The notes: a model not told the origin generated them from the sequence alone. 64,000 nt of DNA from Flavobacterium sp. WC2421 (GCF_040822115.1 NZ_CP162004.1:2728001-2792000); one strand, 5' to 3'; shown: positions 25,902 through 34,427, counted from the stretch's first letter. Translations and numbers: made by a program.

Positions 25902-26068
25902 GTCATTGCGAGGAACGAAGCAATCTCATCAAGTATTTCCGTTCCAATAAGTTTTAATTTGTACGTCGACGTATTTTAGTGTGATTGCTTCGTTCCTCAC
26001 AAAGACTCTGTTTGTATTTTCTGTTTGTCGACGTATTTTAGTGTGATTGCTTCGTTCCTCGCAATGAC
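25902..26068. repeat. Palindromic repeat element with GTCATTGCGAGGAACGAAGC termini
   Basis: The left end (25902-25925) is GTCATTGCGAGGAACGAAGC and onward; its reverse complement closes the element at 26045-26068. Inside, a 34-base unit beginning GTCGACGTATTTTAGTG occurs twice as a direct repeat (25965-25998 and 26027-26060). The terminal sequence is a REP/MITE-like palindrome that I recall as dispersed in many bacterial genomes. It lies between the DCC gene and mutS2 and contains no plausible gene. Confidence 0.85.
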
Positions 26069-26080
26069 CCTATTTATCGA

Positions 26081-28249
26081 TTACTTCTTCTTCATTGCTT
26101 CAACTAGTTCTAGTTCGTCCATACTTACTTTGGAAGTAAACATACCGTAATTCACCGTTGCTTTATTTTTCTCAATACTGTCAATTGTTCCAACTGCTTT
26201 ACCGTCGAGCATGCGCACTCGGTCGCCTAAGCGTATAATAGCTTTGGGTTTTTCTATTATGGGTTTTAGTTTCTTTTCCTTTTTTTCTTTGCGAATTTCC
26301 TCTACATGAACTGTAACCTCCTCAATGACTTCTTTTTTCTTGGCTACAATAGCTTTGGCTTCTTTTGGCGTTGCTTTCTTGCGCTTCGAATTTTCTATTT
26401 CTATAATTTTCAAAAATTCCCCTATCAGGTCTTTTTTGTTTTTGTTATTGAAATACTTCTCGGCAATATCTTCTATTTTCTGGCCAATGTAAATGGTCTT
26501 TTGATTGCTGTCATACAATTCTTGATAGCTCTCTAATTTTTGTTTTATTTTGACATTGATCGTCTCCATTTTCTTGCCTTCTTCACGCGCTTTAGTCTCT
26601 TCTTCCTTTAGCGTTTGAGACGTTTTTTCCATCTTAGAACGTTCTTTTTGAAGAGTAGCAATCGTTTTGTCAAAACGTACTTTGCCCACTTCAATTTTCT
26701 TTTTGGCTCTATTGATTAAACTAAACGGAATTCCGTTTTTCAAAGCGACTTCAAAAGTGAACGAACTTCCTGCTTGACCTAAAGCCAATTTATACATGGG
26801 TTCCAATGACTTTTCGTCAAACATCATATTAGCATTAGTAGCATAAGGCAACTCGTTGGCAAGGATTTTCAAGTTGGAATAATGCGTTGTAATAATTCCA
26901 AAGGCTTCTCTATGGTAAAACTCTTCCAAGAAAATTTCAGCCAATGCACCTCCTAATTCAGGATCAGAACCGGTACCAAATTCGTCAATCAAGAACATCG
27001 TTTTGCGATTGCACTTCTTGAGAAAGTAGTTCATGTTCTTAAGTCGGTAACTGTAGGTACTAAGTTGATTTTCAATAGATTGGTTATCACCAATATCAGT
27101 AAGTATTCTATCGAATAAAAAGGTTTCTGAACGCTCGTGAACCGGAATCAACATCCCTGATTGTAGCATTAATTGCAATAAACCAACTGTTTTTAAAGAG
27201 ATGGTTTTACCACCTGCATTAGGTCCAGATATGACAATAATTCTGTTTTCCTGTTGCAGCTCGATAGTTTGCGGATGCGTGATTTCCCTTTTCTGTTTGT
27301 TATTCAAATACAAAATAGGATGATACGCATCTCTAAAAAAGAGTCGGCGATTGTCAGTGATTTGAGGCATGATTCCGTTGATTCTATCGGCGTATTTTGC
27401 TTTGGCAGCAATCACATCGATATCACTAAGGAAATCTTGGTATTGTTTTAATAACGGTAAATACGGACGAATATCATTTGATAATTGTTTTAGAATCCGA
27501 GTGATTTCTTCCTTTTCTTCATATTCCAGATTACTTAGTTCCCGTGAATATTGTAAAGTAGCCTCAGGTTCGATATAAGCAATACTTCCTGTTTTAGAAC
27601 TTCCAAGTATTGATCCTTTTACTTTACGGCGGTACATGGCTAAAACAGCCAAAACGCGGCGGTTTTGTACAAAACTCTCTTTGATGTCGTCTAGGTAGCC
27701 TAAACTATTGTATTGCGTTAATGCTGATCCAAAACTTTGATTTACTTTTCCGCGTACGGAATTCATACTTCTACGAACATCTAGTAATACGGGGGAAGCA
27801 TTGTCTTTTATCTCTCCATATTTATCAACGATTTGATCAATTTGAGTGATAATATCTTTAGTCAATTCTACTTGATTGGCTCTGGTGTTTAAATGCGGGT
27901 AATAATCATCAAACTTTTTAAAAAAATTCAATAAAAAATTCACTGTAGAAGAAAGCGTTGCTATCTTTCTAAAACTTCCTACTTCTAGAAAACTATCCTC
28001 AATGGCTAGAAATTTAATTTCGTGTGTGATGGCATCAAAACCATGATTGGGAATTGCATTATTATTTTGAAAAGACGAAACATACTCTGAAGTTTGCATT
28101 AAAGCCTGCATCAAAGTTTCTTTATCTTTAAAGGGAGTTATTTCTAAAGCTTTTTGTTTTCCAATGTCAGTATTGCAGATCGTTGAAATCGTTTCTAGAA
28201 CAGTTGGAAATTGTAAATCTTGTAATGTTTTTTCGGTAATGGATATCAT
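26081..28249 (-). CDS. mutS2: MutS2 family ATPase lacking the Smr domain
   Basis: The 722-aa protein has MutS core, clamp and ATPase regions. These include ISGPNAGGKTISLKTVGLL (Walker A), FLIDEFGTGSDPELGG (Walker B) and TTHYSNLK, followed by a long charged coiled coil and a KOW-like tail (RLGDRVRMLDGKAVGTI). MutS2 acts on branched DNA or rescues collided ribosomes rather than mismatches. Standard MutS2 is about 780 aa and ends in an Smr nuclease domain. Here the protein ends right after the KOW-like piece, so the Smr domain is missing. Three overlapping TTTG-type boxes lie just upstream. Confidence 0.9.
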   Translation of the reverse strand: MISITEKTLQDLQFPTVLETISTICNTDIGKQKALEITPFKDKETLMQALMQTSEYVSSFQNNNAIPNHGFDAITHEIKFLAIEDSFLEVGSFRKIATLSSTVNFLLNFFKKFDDYYPHLNTRANQVELTKDIITQIDQIVDKYGEIKDNASPVLLDVRRSMNSVRGKVNQSFGSALTQYNSLGYLDDIKESFVQNRRVLAVLAMYRRKVKGSILGSSKTGSIAYIEPEATLQYSRELSNLEYEEKEEITRILKQLSNDIRPYLPLLKQYQDFLSDIDVIAAKAKYADRINGIMPQITDNRRLFFRDAYHPILYLNNKQKREITHPQTIELQQENRIIVISGPNAGGKTISLKTVGLLQLMLQSGMLIPVHERSETFLFDRILTDIGDNQSIENQLSTYSYRLKNMNYFLKKCNRKTMFLIDEFGTGSDPELGGALAEIFLEEFYHREAFGIITTHYSNLKILANELPYATNANMMFDEKSLEPMYKLALGQAGSSFTFEVALKNGIPFSLINRAKKKIEVGKVRFDKTIATLQKERSKMEKTSQTLKEEETKAREEGKKMETINVKIKQKLESYQELYDSNQKTIYIGQKIEDIAEKYFNNKNKKDLIGEFLKIIEIENSKRKKATPKEAKAIVAKKKEVIEEVTVHVEEIRKEKKEKKLKPIIEKPKAIIRLGDRVRMLDGKAVGTIDSIEKNKATVNYGMFTSKVSMDELELVEAMKKK

Positions 28250-28273
28250 TTTTTGAGATAAGTTGCAAAGTCA

Positions 28274-28281
28274 CAAAGTTA
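28274..28281 (-). promoter_or_regulatory. Putative -7 box TAACTTTG of mutS2
   Basis: On the minus strand this reads TAACTTTG, 25 bases before the mutS2 start. It is the middle of three closely spaced ACTTTGT units. Confidence 0.45.
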
Positions 28282-28307
28282 CAAAGTAATTTGAATGTAT
28301 TATTTTT

Positions 28308-28315
28308 TATCTTTG
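28308..28315 (+). promoter_or_regulatory. Putative -7 box TATCTTTG immediately before mntA
   Basis: TATCTTTG fits TAnnTTTG and ends four bases before the ATG at 28320, so initiation here would give a leaderless or nearly leaderless mRNA. Confidence 0.5.
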
Positions 28316-28319
28316 TTTA

Positions 28320-28610
28320 ATGAAAAAAGATGAAATTATTAACGTCCTTCAAAAAGACAAGCAGTACCTAAAAGAAAATTATGGTGTTGTGACGATTGCT
28401 TTGTTTGGTTCTTATGCTAAAGGATTAGAAAATCCGGAGAGTGACGTTGATTTTTTTGTTGAATTTAATAAACCCTCTTACAGTATTTTAATGGGGTTGT
28501 ATTCTTACTTAGAGGATAAATTAAATTCTAAAATTGAAATTGTTAGAAAGGGGCCACATATTTCGGACCGTTTTTTTAATAGTATTGAAAAAGATTTAAT
28601 TTATGTATGA
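28320..28610 (+). CDS. mntA: MntA-type minimal nucleotidyltransferase antitoxin
   Basis: The 96-aa protein shows the polymerase-beta-like motif VTIALFGSYAKGLENPESDVDFFVEF: a GSYxxG element plus the DxD of the active site (SDVDF). In characterised MntA/HepT systems this protein transfers AMP groups to the HepT toxin and silences it. The downstream HepT gene overlaps by eight bases, which is the standard layout. Seen: motifs and overlap. Known: the family mechanism. Inferred: activity here. Confidence 0.88.
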   Translation: MKKDEIINVLQKDKQYLKENYGVVTIALFGSYAKGLENPESDVDFFVEFNKPSYSILMGLYSYLEDKLNSKIEIVRKGPHISDRFFNSIEKDLIYV

Positions 28611-28968
28611 TGACGTTTATAAATATTCGTTAGAAACTATTTTAGAACACATCACTATTTGTAATAAAAGATTTACTGAAATCAATGTGGCATCCGATTT
28701 TGTAGCTACTGAATACGGTAAAATTTTATTAGACGCAATTGTAACCCGACTTCAAGCAATAGGAGAGAACGTTAAAAACAGTTCGAGAAAACATAATTTA
28801 TTACAGGATAATTATCCAGAAATAGAATGGAATAAAATTATTCGATTTCGTGATTTTATCTCCCATCATTATGAAATGCTGGATTTTGAGGTGATTTATG
28901 AAATAGGTGAAAATTATTTACCACAATTAGAAGTAGCAATTAAAACCGAATTAGGGAAATTCAAATAA
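28603..28968 (+). CDS. hepT: HepT-type (DUF86) HEPN ribonuclease toxin
   Basis: This 121-aa all-helical HEPN protein contains RFRDFISHHYEMLDF, which holds the RX4-6H active-site motif followed by the conserved Tyr (R-DFIS-H-HY). That Tyr is the AMPylation site in HepT homologues. It would be an RNase toxin neutralised by the overlapping upstream MntA. Its stop is followed after one base by the ATG of ung, so toxin, antitoxin and a DNA-repair enzyme look co-transcribed. Confidence 0.88.
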   Translation: MYDDVYKYSLETILEHITICNKRFTEINVASDFVATEYGKILLDAIVTRLQAIGENVKNSSRKHNLLQDNYPEIEWNKIIRFRDFISHHYEMLDFEVIYEIGENYLPQLEVAIKTELGKFK

Positions 28969-28969
28969 T

Positions 28970-29641
28970 ATGCAAATTAATCTTAATCCGGAGTGGGAGA
29001 GCATTGTATCGGAAGAAACGCAGCAACCGTATTTTAAAGAATTACTTTTGAATGTGGAGCAAGAATATCAAAATAGCGTTTGTTATCCACCACAAGAGTT
29101 GATTTTTGCCGCTTTTGACTATTGTAGTTTTGATGATTTAAAAGTGGTTATCATTGGTCAAGACCCGTATCATGGGGAAGGAGAAGCAAATGGATTGTGT
29201 TTTTCGGTAAATGATGCCGTTCGAATTCCACCATCGTTGCGCAATATCTATCGGGAAATTAATGATGATTTGGATTCGATTTTCATGCCTAATTCAGGGA
29301 ATTTAGAGTCTTGGGCTAGGCAAGGCGTATTGCTTTTAAATGCTTCGCTAACCGTGAGAAAAGACACGCCCAATAGTCACAAACATTTAAAATGGAATTT
29401 GTTTACAGATGCTGTTATTCAAAAAATATCAGAAGAAAAGGAAGGAATTGTTTTTTTACTTTGGGGTGCATTTGCACATAAAAAAGGATTGAAAATTGAT
29501 CGTACAAAACATTTGGTTTTAGAATCGGGGCATCCATCACCTATGAGTGCCAATCAGGGGAAGTGGTTTGGGAACAAACATTTTAGCCAAGTAAATGCGT
29601 ATTTAGAAAAAGCGGGAAAGACTGTAATTTCTTGGTTTTAG
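28970..29641 (+). CDS. ung: Uracil-DNA glycosylase (family 1)
   Basis: The 223-aa enzyme carries the family-1 motifs VVIIGQDPYHGEGEANGLCFSV (water-activating Asp in GQDPYHG), LLNASLTVR and the minor-groove loop GHPSPMSA. It removes uracil from DNA at the start of base-excision repair. Its length is normal. It lies one base after hepT, an unusual linkage that suggests ung depends on the TA promoter or has an internal one inside hepT. Confidence 0.95.
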   Translation: MQINLNPEWESIVSEETQQPYFKELLLNVEQEYQNSVCYPPQELIFAAFDYCSFDDLKVVIIGQDPYHGEGEANGLCFSVNDAVRIPPSLRNIYREINDDLDSIFMPNSGNLESWARQGVLLLNASLTVRKDTPNSHKHLKWNLFTDAVIQKISEEKEGIVFLLWGAFAHKKGLKIDRTKHLVLESGHPSPMSANQGKWFGNKHFSQVNAYLEKAGKTVISWF

Positions 29642-29665
29642 AATAGATGCTAGTCGATTGCAGTT

Positions 29666-29778
29666 TGCGTGAGGGATAATAGCTAGCTACCAAGTAGCGC
29701 GGATAGCCCGACACCACTAAAAAAAGAGGCTCATTACCGTACTGATAATGAGCCTCTTTTTTTAGTGGTGGCACGCCC
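29666..29778. repeat. Intergenic repeat element with TGCGTGAGGG and GGCACGCCC ends
   Basis: The element begins TGCGTGAGGG, contains GGATAGCCCG at 29701-29710, encloses the long hairpin at 29712-29770, and ends GGCACGCCC. The reverse complements of the same end motifs bound a second element at 34304-34405, so this is one dispersed family in two orientations. Confidence 0.75.
29712..29770. terminator. 25-bp perfect hairpin, bidirectional terminator
   Basis: Both arms match over 25 bases (29712-29736 with 29746-29770, nine-base loop) and include A7/T7 tracts. It lies between the converging ung and 29793-30167 genes and can terminate both. It is embedded in the repeat element. Confidence 0.8.
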
Positions 29779-29792
29779 AAATAAGGAACGTA

Positions 29793-30167
29793 CTAGTTTT
29801 TTATAATTTCCTCTAAGGTAGCTTTGTCCTCGCGGTTGCTGATTTTAAGTGTTATAGGAATATTTTTCATTGTCTTTCCTTCAATAACGTATAGTTTAGC
29901 TTTATGAAACTCCGTATTGCTTTTATCAAAGTCAACATCTCCGTATTGCAAAGTGTTTTTGATATCAATGGTGTCAATCCAGCCTTCGGCTAAAACTTTG
30001 GACGCTTTTTCGGAATAATCGAAAGGTTTGTTTCTTAAGTCGTTTAAAACTCTAGAATTTGGAAAATAATTACAACGGGTGTCTTTACCGCTAAAAACTA
30101 AGGCTACGAAAAACAGACCCATAACTAATCCCACTAAATAGTAGGCAAAACGTTGTGCAAACTTCAT
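29793..30167 (-). CDS. Conserved flavobacterial membrane-anchored protein (possibly DUF4258)
   Basis: The 124-aa product has one N-terminal transmembrane or signal-anchor segment (FAYYLVGLVMGLFFVALVF). A soluble part follows with CNYFPNSRVLNDLRNKPF and TLEEIIKN. I associate this neighbour of alanine dehydrogenase in flavobacteria with the DUF4258 label, but this is from memory and not certain. No catalytic motif is visible. It lies 37 bases downstream of ald on the same strand and may be co-transcribed. Confidence 0.65.
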   Translation of the reverse strand: MKFAQRFAYYLVGLVMGLFFVALVFSGKDTRCNYFPNSRVLNDLRNKPFDYSEKASKVLAEGWIDTIDIKNTLQYGDVDFDKSNTEFHKAKLYVIEGKTMKNIPITLKISNREDKATLEEIIKN

Positions 30168-30204
30168 GAATTATTTTTTTTGGCAAAGGTAAAGGAAAGA
30201 TTTC

Positions 30205-31404
30205 TTAAAACACAATTAAATTGATGTCGTTATTGGGTAAATCGAACCAGTCTCCAATGGCTTTATTGGTCAGAATTCCATGGTACAAATAAACGCCATG
30301 TTTCAAGCCCATATCACAACGAATGGCGCTTTCAAGTCCGCCATCTTCGGCAATTTGCATTAAAAAGGGAGTGATAATATTGCTGATAGAAAGCGAAGCC
30401 GTTTTAGAATAGCGAGATGGAATATTGGGTACGCAATAATGCAAAACGTTGCTTTTTATGAAAGTAGGTCTTTCATGCGAAGTTACTTCAGAGGTTTCAA
30501 AACAACCGCCTGTATCAATGCTTACATCTACAATTACAGCTCCTTTTTTCATGTGTTCCACCATGGTTTCACTAACAATAACGGGACAGCGATCGATACC
30601 CCGCATAGCACCAATGGCTACATCACAACGTCTAAGGGCTTTTAATAACCCTTTGGTTTGTATGGTGGAAGTAAATATTCGTTGGTTCAAACTGTTTTGC
30701 AAACGGCGCAATTTTGTGATTGAATTGTCAAAAACTTTTACCGTTGCACCAAGACCTAAAGCCGTTTTTGCAGCAAATTCACCTACTGTTCCAGCACCTA
30801 TAATCACCACTTCAGTAGGGGCGACTCCAGTAATATTACCAAACAACAATCCTTTTCCAAATTCATTGGTAATCATTAATTCGGCAGCGATTAATATGGA
30901 AGCAGTACCTGCAATTTCACTCGAGGAACGTACTGCAGGGTAAGAACCGTCTTGGTCTTTTATGTATTCAAAAGCGAGAGCCGTTATTTTTTTCTTGGTT
31001 AACGCTTCAAAATAGGCCTTGCTTTTTGTTTTTAATTGGATAGACGAAATCAAGATGGTTTGTGGATTCATCATTTCAATTTCTGCTAGTGTAGGCGTTC
31101 CTACTTTTAGAATCATAGGGCAACCAAATACTTTTCGGGTATCATTGGTTATTTCTGCTCCAGCGTCACTGTATTCTTTATCCGAGTAACTGGAGTTTTC
31201 TCCAGCTCCTGCTTCAATCATTACACGATGTCCTTGAAAAGTCAAGGAATTTACAGCATCGGGCGTAAGGCAAATGCGACGCTCTTGGTAACTGGTTTCG
31301 TTAGGAATACCAATAAAAAGATCGCTCTTGCGTCTTGCTACCTCCAGTTTTTCTTCCTGTGGTAAAAGTTCTGCTTTCGTGAATGGATAAAAAGATATTG
31401 ACAT
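30205..31404 (-). CDS. ald: Alanine dehydrogenase
   Basis: This 399-aa enzyme of the alanine dehydrogenase/NAD(P) transhydrogenase family begins its catalytic region FIGIPNETSYQERRICLTPDA. It has the Rossmann glycine motif VVIIGAGTVGEFAAKTALGLGA and the conserved block VIVDVSIDTGGCFETSE. It interconverts L-alanine and pyruvate plus ammonia with NAD. It is slightly longer than typical Ald because of an N-terminal extension and a C-terminal tail. It probably forms an operon with the small membrane protein downstream. Confidence 0.92.
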   Translation of the reverse strand: MSISFYPFTKAELLPQEEKLEVARRKSDLFIGIPNETSYQERRICLTPDAVNSLTFQGHRVMIEAGAGENSSYSDKEYSDAGAEITNDTRKVFGCPMILKVGTPTLAEIEMMNPQTILISSIQLKTKSKAYFEALTKKKITALAFEYIKDQDGSYPAVRSSSEIAGTASILIAAELMITNEFGKGLLFGNITGVAPTEVVIIGAGTVGEFAAKTALGLGATVKVFDNSITKLRRLQNSLNQRIFTSTIQTKGLLKALRRCDVAIGAMRGIDRCPVIVSETMVEHMKKGAVIVDVSIDTGGCFETSEVTSHERPTFIKSNVLHYCVPNIPSRYSKTASLSISNIITPFLMQIAEDGGLESAIRCDMGLKHGVYLYHGILTNKAIGDWFDLPNNDINLIVF

Positions 31405-31500
31405 TGTTGTTGTGATGATTAAAGAGTAAAATTACATAAAAAAGTTTAAAAAAAAACTGATTTTTATCAATTAGCAATCAATAAAAAAGGTTAGTAGTAA

Positions 31501-31974
31501 TTAATCCATAATTCGTTCCATTTTTATATCAGCTCTTTCGTACACGCCATCTTCTAGGGCGACTTCAACAAATCCATACTTTTCATACAAATGTATTGCT
31601 GGAATCAATTTTCTGTTTGAATATAAAATTAGCTTTTTCATTTGTTGCTCGCTAGCCACTTGGATGCAGTGATCTAATAGCTTTTTTCCTATTCCTAAAC
31701 CTTGAACACCATCCGTAACTGCCATTTTGCTTAATTCAAAGTCGGTTTCATTGATTTTTATAAGCGAGACTGTACCCACAATTTTATTGTTGTACTGCGC
31801 ATAAAAAATCATTCCACCTGGTTCGATGATGTATTTTTGTGGATTGGAGAGTACTTGCTCGTCTTTGGGCTCTATTTTAAAATAACGCTTCAGCCATTCC
31901 TCATTCAAGGTTTTTATGGCTTCCTTTAATTCATCCGAAAAAGGAATAATAAAAACAGTATTTTCTGAACTCAT
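31501..31974 (-). CDS. GNAT family N-acetyltransferase
   Basis: The 157-aa protein has the acetyl-CoA-binding motif A, VTDGVQGLGIGKKLLDHC (Q/RxxGxG/A), preceded by GTVSLIKI and followed by AIHLYEKYGF. The substrate is unknown. It is paralogous to the GNAT at 49626-50108; both share the same opening layout and a C-terminal YERADIKME/YQTADYKME block. It is 10 bases downstream of tsaE on the same strand, so it likely belongs to the porX-tsaE transcription group. Confidence 0.88.
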   Translation of the reverse strand: MSSENTVFIIPFSDELKEAIKTLNEEWLKRYFKIEPKDEQVLSNPQKYIIEPGGMIFYAQYNNKIVGTVSLIKINETDFELSKMAVTDGVQGLGIGKKLLDHCIQVASEQQMKKLILYSNRKLIPAIHLYEKYGFVEVALEDGVYERADIKMERIMD

Positions 31975-31984
31975 TGTAGTGGTA

Positions 31985-32392
31985 TTAGCTTAAATGCAAT
32001 AGACGTTTGCCATCAGGAAGGACTTCAATTTTAATAACGGAATGTTCCTCCGGAATCAAATTCGGAATCTGTTCTGCCCATTCGATAAAACACCAATTTC
32101 CAGAATAGAAATAATCATCGGCTCCCATGTCCAGCGCTTCCGTTTCATTCTTCAATCTATAAAAATCAAAATGGTAAACAATTTGATTGTCAACAGTATG
32201 GTATTCGTTAACTAAAGAAAAGGTTGGACTGCTTGTCGCTTCTGTAACGCCCAGCGTTTTGCACAATTGTTTGATAAAAGTCGTTTTTCCAGCACCCATT
32301 TCTCCATGAAAAAGAATTACTTTTTTTGGGTTTTGAGCCACTACTATTTCCGCTACGGAGGCGATGTCTTCTAATGAAAAAATAAATTCCAT
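31985..32392 (-). CDS. tsaE: tRNA threonylcarbamoyladenosine biosynthesis ATPase TsaE
   Basis: The 135-aa P-loop protein contains ILFHGEMGAGKTTFIKQL (Walker A), TSSPTFSLVNEYH (switch I) and HFDFYRLKN, then WCFIEWAEQIPNL. These are signature blocks of TsaE, which drives the TsaD-TsaB complex in making t6A37 on ANN-decoding tRNAs. It follows porX, an adjacency I recall from other Bacteroidota. Confidence 0.93.
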   Translation of the reverse strand: MEFIFSLEDIASVAEIVVAQNPKKVILFHGEMGAGKTTFIKQLCKTLGVTEATSSPTFSLVNEYHTVDNQIVYHFDFYRLKNETEALDMGADDYFYSGNWCFIEWAEQIPNLIPEEHSVIKIEVLPDGKRLLHLS

Positions 32393-32461
32393 TTTTTATT
32401 ATTATTTTAAATTCTGAATTATAAATTTTGAATTCAATTCTCTCTTCTATTACAATAGTAT

Positions 32462-32587
32462 AAACCTGAAACCTTTTTTATATCCACAATCAAGGCAACC
32501 ATAAACTTGAAACAAAAGAAACCTTAAACTATATTTTCAAACTACGTCAAACCTGAAACTTTTTTTATTACTACAATCAAGGCAACC
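32462..32587. repeat. Two 39-base direct repeats in the porX-tsaE spacer
   Basis: AAACCTGAAACCTTTTTT at 32462 and AAACCTGAAACTTTTTTT at 32549 each open a 39-base unit ending ACAATCAAGGCAACC (32462-32500 and 32549-32587, spacing 87). The spacer (32393-32619) has no gene. The AAACCTGAAAC core is shared with the elements at 10775 and 15352. Confidence 0.75.
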
Positions 32588-32619
32588 TTACACAAAAAAA
32601 ACTTTAAACAAAGTTTTTT

Positions 32620-34173
32620 CTACTTCGGATTAAACACCAAACAAGGAATAATCATTTCTTCTAGCGAAATCCCTCCATGTTGGTACGTATTCTTATAGTA
32701 ACTCACATAATGATTGTAATTGTTGACATACGCCAAGAACAAATCATTTTTTGCAAAAATATAAGAACTACTCATATTTATGGCAGGCAATCCTATTTTT
32801 TTTGGTTCTTTTACAGCATATACATCTTTGTACTCGTAGGTTAAGCTGCGACCGGTTTTGTAACGCAAGTTCAAACTCGTGTTTTTATCACCCACCACTT
32901 TCGATGGATTTTTCACATTGATTGTTCCGTGATCCGTAGTTAGAATCAGTTTAAAACCCAGTTTTTGTGCCTGTTGAATGATTTCTAACAAAGGAGAATT
33001 CTTGAACCAACTCAGCGTTAGCGAGCGATACGCCTTATCATCGGAGGCTAATTCTTTTACCACATCCATTTCGGTTTTCGCGTGAGAAAGCATATCTACA
33101 AAGTTATATACTACGGTAACTAGGTCGTTGTCTTTTAGTCCCTTGAAATTCTCTACCAGTTTTTTACCCGAAGCCAAATTCGTGATTTTAAAATAATCCT
33201 CTTTGATTTTCAATCCCAATCGCTTCAATTGAGCCGACAGGAACTCGGCCTCATACAAGTTTTTTCCACCTTCCTCAGGATCATTTTTCCAGTATTGCGG
33301 AAACTGTTTTTCCATTTCCAGAGGCAATAAACCAGAGAAAATCGCATTTCGAGCATACTGCGTCGCCGTAGGCAAAATAGAGTAGTAGGGCACCTCTTTT
33401 TCTAGTTTATAATGTTCAGCGACTACGCTTTCAAAGGTTTTCCATTGGTCGTAACGCAAATTATCAATTACGACAAACAGCACTGGTTTGTCTTTTTTAA
33501 CCAACTCCGGAACCACTAATTCTCTAAATAACGTATGGGATTGCACGGGTTTATCAGCTTTTGGCAAAAACCAATCTTCGTAATTGCGTTCTATAAATTT
33601 CCCAAACTGCGAGTTGGCTTCTGCTTTTTGAGATTCCAGTATTTCCACCATGCTTTGGTCGTTGATGGTTTCCAACTGCAGTTCCCAAAATATCAATTTT
33701 TTGTACAACTCAATCCAGTCTTCATAGGAGTTCACCATCGCCATTTCCATCGTAATTTTTCTAAACTCTTTCTGGTAATCCAGCGTTGTTTTTTGCGAAA
33801 TCAAGCGCGAGTGATCCAAGTTCTTTTTCAAACTCAGCAAAATCTGGTTGGGGTTCACCGGTTTTATTAGGTAATCGGCAATTTTAGACCCTATGGCTTC
33901 CTCCATAATATACTCTTCCTCACTTTTGGTAATCATAATCATGGGAACCATACTCTTTTTCTCCTTCATTTCCGACAGCGTTTCCAGCCCGCTCATACCC
34001 GGCATATTCTCATCCAGAAAAACGATATCAAAATTCTCATTTTCAAAAATATCAATCGCATCCCGACCGTTATTACAAGTCGTCACACTATAATTTTTTT
34101 GTTCCAAGAAAAGGATGTGTGGTTTCAAGTAATCAATCTCATCATCCACCCAAAGTATTTTTATCTTATCCAT
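32620..34173 (-). CDS. porX: PorX-type response regulator with PglZ phosphatase-like domain
   Basis: The protein is about 517 aa, starting MDKIKILWVDDEIDYLKP. The frame extends 5 codons upstream only to a TTG, so the ATG is preferred. The receiver carries D54 in VFLDENMPGMSG and a KPVNPNQIL switch. The rest is an alkaline-phosphatase-superfamily PglZ domain with VIDNLRYDQWK, TTDHGTINV and a final QHGGISLEEMIIPC. PorX with the PorY kinase controls type IX secretion in Bacteroidota and its PglZ domain is a nucleotide phosphodiesterase. No porY is in the window. It supports a gliding or T9SS-bearing organism. Confidence 0.93.
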   Translation of the reverse strand: MDKIKILWVDDEIDYLKPHILFLEQKNYSVTTCNNGRDAIDIFENENFDIVFLDENMPGMSGLETLSEMKEKKSMVPMIMITKSEEEYIMEEAIGSKIADYLIKPVNPNQILLSLKKNLDHSRLISQKTTLDYQKEFRKITMEMAMVNSYEDWIELYKKLIFWELQLETINDQSMVEILESQKAEANSQFGKFIERNYEDWFLPKADKPVQSHTLFRELVVPELVKKDKPVLFVVIDNLRYDQWKTFESVVAEHYKLEKEVPYYSILPTATQYARNAIFSGLLPLEMEKQFPQYWKNDPEEGGKNLYEAEFLSAQLKRLGLKIKEDYFKITNLASGKKLVENFKGLKDNDLVTVVYNFVDMLSHAKTEMDVVKELASDDKAYRSLTLSWFKNSPLLEIIQQAQKLGFKLILTTDHGTINVKNPSKVVGDKNTSLNLRYKTGRSLTYEYKDVYAVKEPKKIGLPAINMSSSYIFAKNDLFLAYVNNYNHYVSYYKNTYQHGGISLEEMIIPCLVFNPK

Positions 34174-34303
34174 ATCGTTATTTATCAAGAATTAAATGCG
34201 CTAGCAAGATGCCAAATTACATTTTTTTAAAAGGTCTAGATATTAATATTATTATAAAATTTACTGTTAAAACGCTATTGGGTGCGGATTAGTACTTTTT
34301 TCT

Positions 34304-34405
34304 GGGCGTGCCCTCCGCCAAAGCTCCGGTCGGGCAGTCCACTGCAAGTCCTCGCCCCGCCAAAAAAAGCGGGGCTGTGGGCTTTCCGTTTCCGTCCCTC
34401 ACGCA
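34304..34405. repeat. Intergenic repeat element, second copy (inverted)
   Basis: It is bounded by GGGCGTGCC (34304) and CCCTCACGCA (34396-34405), the reverse complements of the ends of the element at 29666-29778. It contains CGGGC and GGGCTTTCCG internal blocks and a small hairpin GCCCCGC-CAAAAAAA-GCGGGGC (34354-34375). It is markedly more GC-rich than its surroundings. An open frame across it is judged spurious. Confidence 0.75.
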
Positions 34406-34427
34406 GGATTGGGATTGCTAGAATGAT

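Noticed and set aside
25965..26060. Possible CRISPR array from repeated 34-base units
   Set aside because: There are only two direct copies, one inverted copy overlaps the same core, and no cas genes or spacer-like regularity are present.
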